Source of the DNA: an uncultured Verrucomicrobiales bacterium
GTDB taxonomy: Bacteria; Verrucomicrobiota; Verrucomicrobiae; Limisphaerales; CANJSG01
Direction: 5' to 3'
DNA: 17,066 nt
Assembly: GCA_946480965.1 (NCBI GenBank)
Contig: CAMLMI010000065.1
Location: 1-17,066, forward strand
Part shown: positions 7,882 to 14,778 of the stretch, piece after piece
Layout of the letters: the number at the start of each line of letters is the position of its first letter
Position numbering within the stretch: the first letter of the stretch is position 1
Made by a program: the position numbers and the translations under genes
The notes under the pieces: model-generated
Database searches by the model: none
Told to the model about the DNA's origin: nothing
The model's input: the letters and a program-made list of their open reading frames with translations, nothing else

Positions 7882-7911
7882 TTGGCCGTTCCGTCGCGGA
7901 ATCGCGCATTG
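7882..7911 (+). promoter_or_regulatory. putative ECF promoter of kinase 2-sigma 2
   Basis: TTGGCCGTT (7882-7890), 8 nt, then GAATCGCGC (7899-7907) followed by ATTG. A 31-nt stretch from 7881 matches the site before the YcaC-like gene at 25 positions without gaps. The distance to the start codon is also almost the same (75 versus 77 nt from the motif's first base). This implies a shared regulator, most simply sigma 2. Confidence 0.68.
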
Positions 7912-7955
7912 TTTCTCCGGACCGTTCGGTTTCGATGCCGGTCGGCCAGGATGAC

Positions 7956-10900
7956 ATGAGCGATTCAACGGAACAGGACTTTGGGATCTTCTCCGAGGCA
8001 CTGGCGCTGTCCGGGGCGGAACGGGCGGCGTTTCTGGCCGTCGCCTGCGAGCGCGACCCGGAACTGCGTCGGCGCGTGGAGGCGCTGCTGCGCGCCCATG
8101 AAGAAGCCGGTGGCTTCATGGAGACACCGCCGATGGGGCCGCTTGGTGGATCATCGGCGCGGTTCGAAGGCGCCGGCGACCGCATCGGGCGCTACCGCTT
8201 GCTCCAGCAGATCGGCGAGGGCGGCTGCGGCGTGGTCTTCATGGCGGAACAGGAGACGCCGGTCCGCCGGCGCGTCGCGTTGAAGGTGGTGAAGCCCGGC
8301 ATGGACACGAAGAGCGTGATCGCGCGGTTCGAGGCGGAACGCCAGGCGCTGGCGCTGATGGACCATCCGAACATCGCCCGGGTTTTCGACGCGGGCACGA
8401 CGGACCAGGGGCGGCCCTACTTCGTGATGGAACTGGTCCGTGGCCTGAAGATCACCGACTACTGCGACCAGAACGCGCTCCCGATGGAGGCTCGGCTGGA
8501 GCTGTTCGTGCAGGTCTGCCACGCGGTCGAACACGCCCACCAGAAAGGCATCATCCACCGCGACCTCAAACCCTCCAACGTCCTCGTCACCACGACCACC
8601 GAAGGATTGCCCCAGCCCAAGGTGATCGACTTCGGCATCGCCAAGGCGGTGTCCGGCCAGACCCTCACGGACAAGACGCTCTTCACCGCGTTCGAGATGC
8701 TGATCGGCACGCCCGCCTACATGAGCCCGGAACAGGCGGAGCTGACCAGCGTGGACGTGGACACGCGCTCCGACATCTACAGCCTGGGCGTGCTGCTCTA
8801 TGAACTCGTCACCGGGCGCACGCCCTTCGACGCCTGCGATCTGCTGAAGCGCGGGCTCGACGAGGTCCGGCGCGTCATCCGCCAACAGGAGCCGGTCCGG
8901 CCTTCGACCAAGCTGGGCACGCTGGTCGCCGCCGATCTCACCGCGGTGGCGACGTCGCGGAAGGCGGAACCGTTGAAGCTGATCCGTTCGGTCCGGGGCG
9001 ACCTCGATTGGATCGTGCTCAAGACGCTGGAGAAGAACCGGACCCGCCGCTACCAGACGGCCTCCGCGCTGGCGGCCGACATCCGGCACCATCTGGCGAA
9101 CGAGACCGTGGCCGCCCGTCCGCCCAGCACGGCCTATCGGCTGCGGACGATGGTCCGCCGTCATCGGATGCTCTTCGGCGGGCTGGCGGCGCTGGTGCTT
9201 TCCCTGACGGCGGGCCTGGTGGCTTCCATGTATCTCCTGGCTCGGGAAAACGAGGCCCGGTGCGACGCCGATGCCGCGCGGCGGTCGGCCGAGACGAACC
9301 AGACCCTGGCGCAGATCGAATCGGCCAAGAGCCGGCAGGTGACCGCCTTCGTGAAGCGCATGCTCGAAGGCGTGGGGCCTTCGGTGGCGATGGGGCGCGA
9401 CACGGCGCTGCTGCGGGAGATCCTGGAAGGAACCCAGGAGCGGATGAACCGGGAGCTCGCGGGACAACCCGAGGTCGTGGCCGAGATCAAGGGCCTGCTC
9501 GGTCGGGTCTATCGCGACATCGATCTGCGCCTGGCGGTCGCGTTTCATCGCGACGTCCTGGCGTGGAGCCAAGGGCGGCCGGGTGGCCCGGATGAGGTGA
9601 CGGCCGCGGCGTTGTTCGATCTCGCGGGCTCCATCTATCGGGCCGGACAGATCGCGGAAGCCGAAGGTTTGGTGCGGCAAGCCTTGGCGGTGCAGCGTTC
9701 CTTGCCCGGTCGGCAAGGCCTGGAAGAGGTTCCCTTCTTGAAGCTGTTGGCGGCGATCCTTTGGAACCTGGAAAAGTTCGACGAGTCCGAGTCTATCAAC
9801 GACCAGGTGCTGGCGATCGAACGGAGCTCGGGAAAGAAGGATGAGCTCGCCTTGGCGGATGCCCTGGATTTCCGGGCGCGGGCGCTCGGGCGAAAGCAGG
9901 ACTATCTGGAGGCCGAACCTGCGGCGCGGGAAGCTCTGGCGATCCGTCGCCGCATCCTCACGCCGGACCACCCGTTGATCGCCAACTCCCTTCTCCGCCT
10001 TTCCATCACCCTGGGATTCGGCGGTCGGTTGGCGGAAGCGGAAGCCGTGGCCCGTGAGGTGGCGGAGATGCGCCATCGGGTGCTCGGGGCCGATCATCCC
10101 CACTACTCCGATGCGCTCGCCTATCAGGGCCTCTGGCTCGAGAAGCAGGACAAGCTGGCCGAAGCCGAGCGGGCCTATCAGCAGGCCTTCGCGATTCTGG
10201 AACGGCTGAACGTCTTCAATCCGAACCTTTCCGTCGCCTTCATCAACTTGACCGAGGTTCTTCACCGCCGGAGCGCGTGGAAGGAGGCCGCCGAGGTGCA
10301 TCTCCGGATGATCGCGAAGATCCGGCAACGCGACGAACAGCCATCGATCGAACTGGGTTCAGCCCTCCACGGTCTGGGCGACGCCTATCGGAACCAGGGC
10401 GACCTCGTCGCCGCCGCCCGGGCCTACGGCGAAGCGGTGGAAGTCCGGCGCAAGGTGGCCGGGATCTTGGATGCTTCCACGGCGGACTCCGTCCGACAGT
10501 GGGTCCTGGCCCTGCGTGGTCTGGGCAGGGCCTTGGAAGCGGAGCAGGCGCTGAACCGGATGCTGACCTCCGACACAATGGAGCGGCCGGAGAGCGCGGA
10601 ACTGCTCCTCGTCCGGGCCGATCTTCTCGGGGTCCAAGGGCGTTGGGCCGAGGCCCGCCCCGATGCGGAACGGGCCGTGGCCTTGGCTCCGGAGAACCAC
10701 TTCGCCTTCCACTCCTTGGCGCCTCTCTTGGTGGTGACGGGGGACCGCGCCGCCTACCGGCTGTTGTGTGGGCAGATCATCGCCCGGCATGGCGACGCCC
10801 GGGATGGGAATGTCGCGGAGCGGATGGCCAAGGACGTTCTCATCTGGGCGGACTCCGGCGTGGATTTGGCGGTGGTCGAATCGATGGTCCAAACCGCCTT

Positions 10901-11267
10901 GGCGGTGGAGTCCGGCCATCCGGGGCTGGCCCACTTCCAGTTTTGCCGGGCGTTGCTGGATTACCGTCGCGGACGATTCGCTTCGGCCATGGAGTGGTCG
11001 GGCAAGGTGGTGGCCTCCACGACGACCATTCCCCGCCTCCAGGCGCTGTCGGTGTTGGCCATGGCCCAGGCCCGTTCGGGGCAAGTGGACGAGGGGAGGA
11101 GGTCCCTCGACGGCGTGCTGCGAGAAGCGGCCGAATCGGCCGCCCGGCCGGACAGCCCGGCTCTGGGCGGTGAATGGCGCGACTGGATCGTTCTGCAGGC
11201 TCTCTTGGCCGAAGCCCGGGACGTGCTGGCGACGGCCGGGAGGTCCGGGCCAGAAAACGCTCCTTGA
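7956..11267 (+). CDS. membrane Ser/Thr protein kinase with C-terminal TPR region (kinase 2)
   Basis: A 1103-residue paralogue of kinase 1 with the same architecture. Helical N-terminus 1-75; kinase domain about 77-385 with GEGGCGVV (88-95), Lys110, HRDLKPSN (201-208, Asp203), DFG (225-227) and MSPE (256-259); one membrane helix at about 405-427; coiled-coil-like stretch to about 465; then TPR-like repeats (about 550-910). The C-terminal block ends in GGEWRDWI (1071-1078), as in kinase 1. The catalytic part is nearly identical to kinase 1, but the TPR region is about 130 residues longer and strongly diverged, so the two may sense different things. The start is the ATG with AGGA 4 nt upstream; an in-frame ATG at 7935 is possible. 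Sigma 2 begins 16 nt downstream, so the two are surely co-transcribed. Confidence 0.94.
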   Translation: MSDSTEQDFGIFSEALALSGAERAAFLAVACERDPELRRRVEALLRAHEEAGGFMETPPMGPLGGSSARFEGAGDRIGRYRLLQQIGEGGCGVVFMAEQETPVRRRVALKVVKPGMDTKSVIARFEAERQALALMDHPNIARVFDAGTTDQGRPYFVMELVRGLKITDYCDQNALPMEARLELFVQVCHAVEHAHQKGIIHRDLKPSNVLVTTTTEGLPQPKVIDFGIAKAVSGQTLTDKTLFTAFEMLIGTPAYMSPEQAELTSVDVDTRSDIYSLGVLLYELVTGRTPFDACDLLKRGLDEVRRVIRQQEPVRPSTKLGTLVAADLTAVATSRKAEPLKLIRSVRGDLDWIVLKTLEKNRTRRYQTASALAADIRHHLANETVAARPPSTAYRLRTMVRRHRMLFGGLAALVLSLTAGLVASMYLLARENEARCDADAARRSAETNQTLAQIESAKSRQVTAFVKRMLEGVGPSVAMGRDTALLREILEGTQERMNRELAGQPEVVAEIKGLLGRVYRDIDLRLAVAFHRDVLAWSQGRPGGPDEVTAAALFDLAGSIYRAGQIAEAEGLVRQALAVQRSLPGRQGLEEVPFLKLLAAILWNLEKFDESESINDQVLAIERSSGKKDELALADALDFRARALGRKQDYLEAEPAAREALAIRRRILTPDHPLIANSLLRLSITLGFGGRLAEAEAVAREVAEMRHRVLGADHPHYSDALAYQGLWLEKQDKLAEAERAYQQAFAILERLNVFNPNLSVAFINLTEVLHRRSAWKEAAEVHLRMIAKIRQRDEQPSIELGSALHGLGDAYRNQGDLVAAARAYGEAVEVRRKVAGILDASTADSVRQWVLALRGLGRALEAEQALNRMLTSDTMERPESAELLLVRADLLGVQGRWAEARPDAERAVALAPENHFAFHSLAPLLVVTGDRAAYRLLCGQIIARHGDARDGNVAERMAKDVLIWADSGVDLAVVESMVQTALAVESGHPGLAHFQFCRALLDYRRGRFASAMEWSGKVVASTTTIPRLQALSVLAMAQARSGQVDEGRRSLDGVLREAAESAARPDSPALGGEWRDWIVLQALLAEARDVLATAGRSGPENAP

Positions 11268-11283
11268 AAGGACATCGACGACC

Positions 11284-11871
11284 ATGGACCCGCTCGCCAC
11301 CCTGCCATCGATGAGCAACGCCACCTTGCTCCTGTCCGCCCTCGAAAGCGGCGATACCCGGGCTGCCGACCAGTTGCTGGAACTCGTCTACGACGAGCTG
11401 CGCCGCCTCGCGGCCAGCCGGATGGCCAAGGAATCCCCCGGCCACACGCTCCAGCCCACCGCCCTGGTCCACGAAGCCTGGGTCCGGTTGGTCGGCGCGG
11501 GGGAACCCCGGTTCGCCAACCGCGCGCATTTCTTCGCCGCCGCCGCCGAAGCCATGCGGCGCATCCTCATCGACCGCGCCCGCAAGAAACAGGCGCGTCG
11601 CCACGGTGGCGGCCTGGAGCGAGTGCCCTTGGACGACTGCGATCCGGCGACCCCGGAAGCCGACGACCAGTTGCTGGAGCTGAACGAGGCCTTGGAACGC
11701 TTCGCCGTGGCCCATCCCAAGCAGGCCGAGCTGGTCAAACTGCGCTACTTCGCCGGGCTCACCCTGGAAGCCGCCGCCGAACTGATGGGCGTGTCCCTCT
11801 CCACCGCGAAGAACTACTGGGCGTTTTCGCGGGCGTGGCTGTTCAAGGAGGTGAAGAAGGCTCGGGGGTAG
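11284..11871 (+). CDS. ECF-type RNA polymerase sigma factor, TIGR02999-like (sigma 2)
   Basis: A 195-residue paralogue of sigma 1. Region 2 contains HTLQPTALVHEAWVRL (54-69) and RAHFFAAAAEAMRRILIDRAR (80-100). Region 4 carries LRYFAGLTLEAAAELMGVS and STAKNYW, the HTH expected to contact the -35 element. As in sigma 1, P58-T59-A60 replaces the acidic residues of region 2.2. The start at 11284 has AAAGGA 11 nt upstream. The ATG at 11311 aligns better with the first residue of sigma 1 but has no ribosome-binding site, so either could be true. The recognition helix differs from sigma 1 (EAAAELMGVSLSTAKN versus EEIGQLLDISGSTVKN), consistent with a changed promoter preference. The protein stops at KKARG, without the extra tail of sigma 1. 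Confidence 0.93.
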   Translation: MDPLATLPSMSNATLLLSALESGDTRAADQLLELVYDELRRLAASRMAKESPGHTLQPTALVHEAWVRLVGAGEPRFANRAHFFAAAAEAMRRILIDRARKKQARRHGGGLERVPLDDCDPATPEADDQLLELNEALERFAVAHPKQAELVKLRYFAGLTLEAAAELMGVSLSTAKNYWAFSRAWLFKEVKKARG

Positions 11872-11981
11872 GAATGAAATTGAATGGCCGGCTGGAGCTA
11901 AATCAGCGAACCGAGCCGCAGTCGTTGATCTTGACGAATGTCTCTGACCACCTTTGCCCAGTCGGAACAATTGAGATCGAT

Positions 11982-12296
11982 ATGAGCCGTCAAATTGCAT
12001 GGGTGTTCGCTATCTTTGCCTGGGTCGTTTCTCCTGGAGTGGCTTGGATGATGATTGATGCCGATCATCGTGCACAGATCGATGGATATGGATTCGTGAA
12101 GTCCGGCACAAAGAGTGTATCCATCGCCTTATGGGCGTGTCTGGTTTCCTCCGGGTTCTCCTTAATGGCGACGCGTCTCGCCCTTGGAGAGCTGTGGCGT
12201 ATGGCGTCACCAAGACCCAAGGGCCGTTTCCTTGAGGTGGCCGTTATGGCGACGCCCTTATTCGTCGCCGTCTGTTATCTCGTTTTCCACTGGTAG
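11982..12296 (+). CDS. small three-helix membrane protein, unknown
   Basis: A 104-residue protein with three hydrophobic segments: about 5-25 (AWVFAIFAWVVSPGVAW), 45-66 (SVSIALWACLVSSGFSLMA) and 84-104 ending in CYLVFHW at the C-terminus. I recognise no family. The frame is open further upstream (to 11835, inside sigma 2), but the ATG at 11982 with GAG 8 nt ahead and the first helix right after it is the most sensible start. Base composition is striking: about 50% GC against well over 60% in the flanking genes, suggesting a foreign or rapidly evolving gene. It begins 110 nt after sigma 2 and could be co-transcribed with it, perhaps as an accessory of the signalling pair, but this is only positional. 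Confidence 0.6.
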   Translation: MSRQIAWVFAIFAWVVSPGVAWMMIDADHRAQIDGYGFVKSGTKSVSIALWACLVSSGFSLMATRLALGELWRMASPRPKGRFLEVAVMATPLFVAVCYLVFHW

Positions 12297-12330
12297 TCCC
12301 TGGATGTGACAAAAAATGTTGGCTCGGCGT

Positions 12331-12360
12331 TGGCCGTTCCTTCGGTGGATCTCGCATTGC
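12331..12360 (+). promoter_or_regulatory. putative ECF promoter of the YcaC-like gene
   Basis: TTGGCCGTT (12331-12339), 8 nt, then GGATCTCGC (12347-12355 by motif spacing, within one base) followed by ATTG. It matches the kinase 2 site very closely, and the leader to the ATG at 12407 is about 50 nt. It is inferred to be a target of sigma 2. Confidence 0.68.
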
Positions 12361-12406
12361 TCGGTGAAGGCCCGAGTGGGCCGCGAACATTCAACCGACC
12401 CGCAGC

Positions 12407-13081
12407 ATGAACGCCTACCACAAGCTCTACACCCCCGAGGATTCCGTCGTCGTCTTCATCGACCACCAGCCGCAGATGACCTTCGGCGTGGCCAACATCG
12501 ACCGCGCCTCTCTCATCAACAACGTCACGCTCCTCGCCAAGGTGGCCAAGGAGTTCAAGGTGCCCGCCATTCTCACGGCGGTCGAAACCGAGTCGTTCTC
12601 CGGCTACATCTGGCCGCAGTTGCTCGACGTTTTCCCCGGCCAGGCCGTGGTGGAGCGCACGTCCATGAACTCGTGGGACGACGCCGGCTTCCGCAAGGCC
12701 ATTGAGGCGACCGGCCGCAAGAACATCATCATCACCGGTCTCTGGACCGAGGTCTGCGTCACCTGGCCGACCATCGAGATGCTCGGCGCCGGCTACAACG
12801 TCTACGTCGTGGAAGACTGCTGCGGCGCCACGTCCACCGCTGCGCAGGAAGCGGCTCTCTCCCGCATGGTCCAGGCCGGCGCGGTGCGGACCACGACCAT
12901 CGCCGCGTTGCTCGAATGGCAGCGCGACTGGAAGAACCGCGAGCACTACAACGCGCTCATGGGCATCCTCAAGGGCCAGGCCGGCGCCTACGGTTCGGGC
13001 GTGGAATACGCCTACACGATGGTCCACAAAGCGCCCCAGTCGGCGATCAAGCCGCAGGTCGTGCCCCAGAAGAGCCACTAA
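12407..13081 (+). CDS. isochorismatase-family cysteine hydrolase, YcaC-like
   Basis: A 224-residue cytosolic hydrolase of the isochorismatase-like superfamily, closest in appearance to E. coli YcaC. Asp19 in VVFIDHQ, Arg84 in VVERTSMNSWDD (the place of the usual lysine; YcaC, as I recall it, also has Arg) and nucleophile Cys117 in TGLWTEVCVTW form the expected active site. Superfamily members cleave C-N or ether bonds in amides, carbamates or isochorismate; YcaC itself has no agreed substrate. The residues after about 172 (RDWKNREHYNALMG) match the helical tail of YcaC-type proteins that build octameric rings. It has its own promoter-like motif 76 nt upstream and a strong terminator 6 nt downstream, so it can be a single-gene unit. 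No Shine-Dalgarno sequence is evident. Confidence 0.92.
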   Translation: MNAYHKLYTPEDSVVVFIDHQPQMTFGVANIDRASLINNVTLLAKVAKEFKVPAILTAVETESFSGYIWPQLLDVFPGQAVVERTSMNSWDDAGFRKAIEATGRKNIIITGLWTEVCVTWPTIEMLGAGYNVYVVEDCCGATSTAAQEAALSRMVQAGAVRTTTIAALLEWQRDWKNREHYNALMGILKGQAGAYGSGVEYAYTMVHKAPQSAIKPQVVPQKSH

Positions 13082-13087
13082 ACCCGG

Positions 13088-13124
13088 ACACGCCCCGGAG
13101 GAGAAGTCCTCCGGGGCGTGTTTT
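13088..13124 (+). terminator. strong intrinsic terminator after the YcaC-like gene
   Basis: A perfect 15-bp inverted repeat (arms 13088-13102 and 13107-13121, GC-rich, 4-nt loop GAAG) is followed directly by TTT, giving TTTT with the last arm base. It starts 6 nt after the stop codon and ends 6 nt before the start codon of the MFS gene. This is the only textbook factor-independent terminator in the window. Confidence 0.88.
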
Positions 13125-13130
13125 GCCTCC

Positions 13131-14774
13131 ATGTCCAACGACGCTCAAAACTCGTCGCCGTGGTTTGCCCTGCGGCATCCGCTCTTCCGGGCGTTGTGGT
13201 TGGCGAGCATCGGTTCCGGGATCGGTTCCACCACGCACGACACCGCAGCAGTGTGGTCGTTGACGATGGCCACCGACCAGGCGTGGGTGGTCACGCTCTT
13301 TCAAGCGCTGCTCAGCGCGCCGCTCTTCTTCTTCGCGCTGCCCGCAGGCGCCATAGCGGACATCGCGGACAAGCGCCGGCTCGTGCTGCTGGTGAACGTG
13401 CTCGGCGCCTTGGTGGCAGGAACGATGGCCGGGATGGCCTTCTTCTCTCCGTTGCCGCCTGTGGCGCTGTTGGCGGGGGCGTTTCTCCTTGGGGCCTGCA
13501 TGGCGTTCGGCATGCCCGCGTGGCAGTCGCTGATGCCGGAGGTGATCGAGAAGCCGATGATGGCCAGCGCCATCACGCTCGGCAGCATCGGCGTGAACCT
13601 GTCGCGCGCGCTCGGACCACTGTTCGGCGGGTTGATCGTGGGGGCGGCCGGGCCTGCCCCGGCCTTTCTCCTCAACGCGGTGACCTTCCTGGGTGTCGCG
13701 TTCGTCCTGTGGCGCTGGCATCGGCCGCCCCCGGCGGCGAAGCCCCACGCGGAGACGGTCATGAGCGCGATGGTCGCGGCGGTGAGGCATGTGCGGTATT
13801 CGCGCCCGATCCAGCACGTGCTGATTCGCCACGCCCTGTTCGCCTTCGCCGCTTTCGCGCCCGTGGCGCTGCTGCCGTTGACGGTGAAGCGCCTGGGTCT
13901 GCCGGCGGCGAGTTTCGGTCTGCTGATGGGCACCTACGGCGGCGGCGGCATTCTCGCGGCGCTCTTCGTCCTGCCGCAGCTGCGCCGGAAGTTTTCCGTG
14001 GACCAGATCACGTTCGGCGCGGGCGTGGTGGCCTTCGCTGCGGCGGTGGCGATGCCGTTCGCCCGCACGCAGGAGCTGCTCGCCATCGTCCTCTTTCCGG
14101 CTGGCGCGGCGTGGCTGATCACGATGGCGCAGATGAATTTCGCCGGACAGTCGGTGTTTCCGCACTGGATTCGCGCCCGCGCGTCGGCGGTCCAACTGCT
14201 CGCGTTCCAGGGAGCCATCGCGGTTGGTGCGATTCTCTGGGGACAGCTCACCGGGCGCTTTGGCATCGGCGCCGCGCTGTTTGTCGCGGCCGGGGGGCTC
14301 TTCGTTTACCTGGTCGCCACACGAATGCTGCCGGTGGACCGCTCGCTCGCGTTGAACCTCAGTCCCGCCGCTCCCGACCATCGGCACGAAGATCTCGCGC
14401 TGGTTCCGCAGCCCGACGATGGGCCGGTGCGCATCGCCGTATGTTACGAAGTGCGCGAAGCCGACGAACCGAAGTTTTTCCGTGCCGTGGCTGAACTGCG
14501 CGACAGCCGGCTCCGCGACGGCGCATATCGCTGGCAGCTGTGGCGTGATCTGAGGAATCCGCGCGCCTTGTGGGAGGTGTTCCTCGTCGGTTCGTGGGAG
14601 GAGCATCTGCGCCAGGCGGACCGCGCCACGGTTAACACCCGGGACATCGAGGAGCGCGTGCTGGGCTTTCACCAAGGCGCCACGCGGCCCGAGGCTCAGC
14701 ACAGCCTCCATTTGGAACCCGGCACCGCCGGTTGTCCCATGGCCGACAGCGAATCCAGCCGACAACTCCGCTGA
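13131..14774 (+). CDS. MFS_3-type transporter with soluble C-terminal domain
   Basis: A 547-residue major facilitator superfamily protein of the MFS_3 (transmembrane secretion effector) type. About ten to twelve hydrophobic segments fill residues 18-400. The loop GAIADIADKRRLVLL (73-87) carries the MFS pattern of Asp, then Lys-Arg-Arg, between helices 2 and 3. After the last helix (about 378-398) a soluble part of roughly 110 residues follows. RIAVCYEVREAD, LRDGAYRWQLWRD and WEVFLVGSWEEHLRQ (434-495) recall the ferredoxin-like fold of antibiotic-biosynthesis-monooxygenase/NIPSNAP-type domains; this tail is usual in the subfamily. Substrate unknown; export of a toxic compound is plausible. The start follows the terminator T run by only 6 nt, with no ribosome-binding site. 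The next gene starts 4 nt after its stop, so the downstream three genes form an operon. Confidence 0.9.
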   Translation: MSNDAQNSSPWFALRHPLFRALWLASIGSGIGSTTHDTAAVWSLTMATDQAWVVTLFQALLSAPLFFFALPAGAIADIADKRRLVLLVNVLGALVAGTMAGMAFFSPLPPVALLAGAFLLGACMAFGMPAWQSLMPEVIEKPMMASAITLGSIGVNLSRALGPLFGGLIVGAAGPAPAFLLNAVTFLGVAFVLWRWHRPPPAAKPHAETVMSAMVAAVRHVRYSRPIQHVLIRHALFAFAAFAPVALLPLTVKRLGLPAASFGLLMGTYGGGGILAALFVLPQLRRKFSVDQITFGAGVVAFAAAVAMPFARTQELLAIVLFPAGAAWLITMAQMNFAGQSVFPHWIRARASAVQLLAFQGAIAVGAILWGQLTGRFGIGAALFVAAGGLFVYLVATRMLPVDRSLALNLSPAAPDHRHEDLALVPQPDDGPVRIAVCYEVREADEPKFFRAVAELRDSRLRDGAYRWQLWRDLRNPRALWEVFLVGSWEEHLRQADRATVNTRDIEERVLGFHQGATRPEAQHSLHLEPGTAGCPMADSESSRQLR

Positions 14775-14778
14775 CTCC

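Larger units (their letters stand above)
7646..7955. other. divergent promoter region between the two kinase genes
   Basis: A 310-bp stretch separates the two diverging kinase genes. It contains one promoter-like motif facing each way (7737-7766 on minus, 7882-7911 on plus), about 115 nt apart. The reading frame of kinase 2 stays open upstream through the region, but homology with kinase 1 begins only at the ATG at 7956, so I read the rest as non-coding leader and control sequence. No RNA gene is recognised. Confidence 0.7.

Noticed and set aside
7608..7955. Upstream extension of kinase 2 by 116 codons
   Set aside because: The extension overlaps kinase 1 and the divergent promoter motifs, has no similarity to the kinase 1 N-terminus, and the ATG at 7956 has an AGGA and aligns with the start of kinase 1.
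8151..10328. Long open frame on the minus strand (725 codons) opposite kinase 2
   Set aside because: Same antisense shadow effect; low-complexity composition and no recognisable domain.
11922..11975. Fifth promoter motif before the small membrane protein (TTGCCCAGT)
   Set aside because: Only the first block resembles the consensus; the second block at the right distance (TGAGATCGA) does not match GRATCKCGC.
11835..11981. Upstream extension of the small membrane protein by 49 residues
   Set aside because: It would overlap the end of sigma 2, and the added residues are polar with no signal or domain; the first membrane helix begins right after the ATG at 11982.
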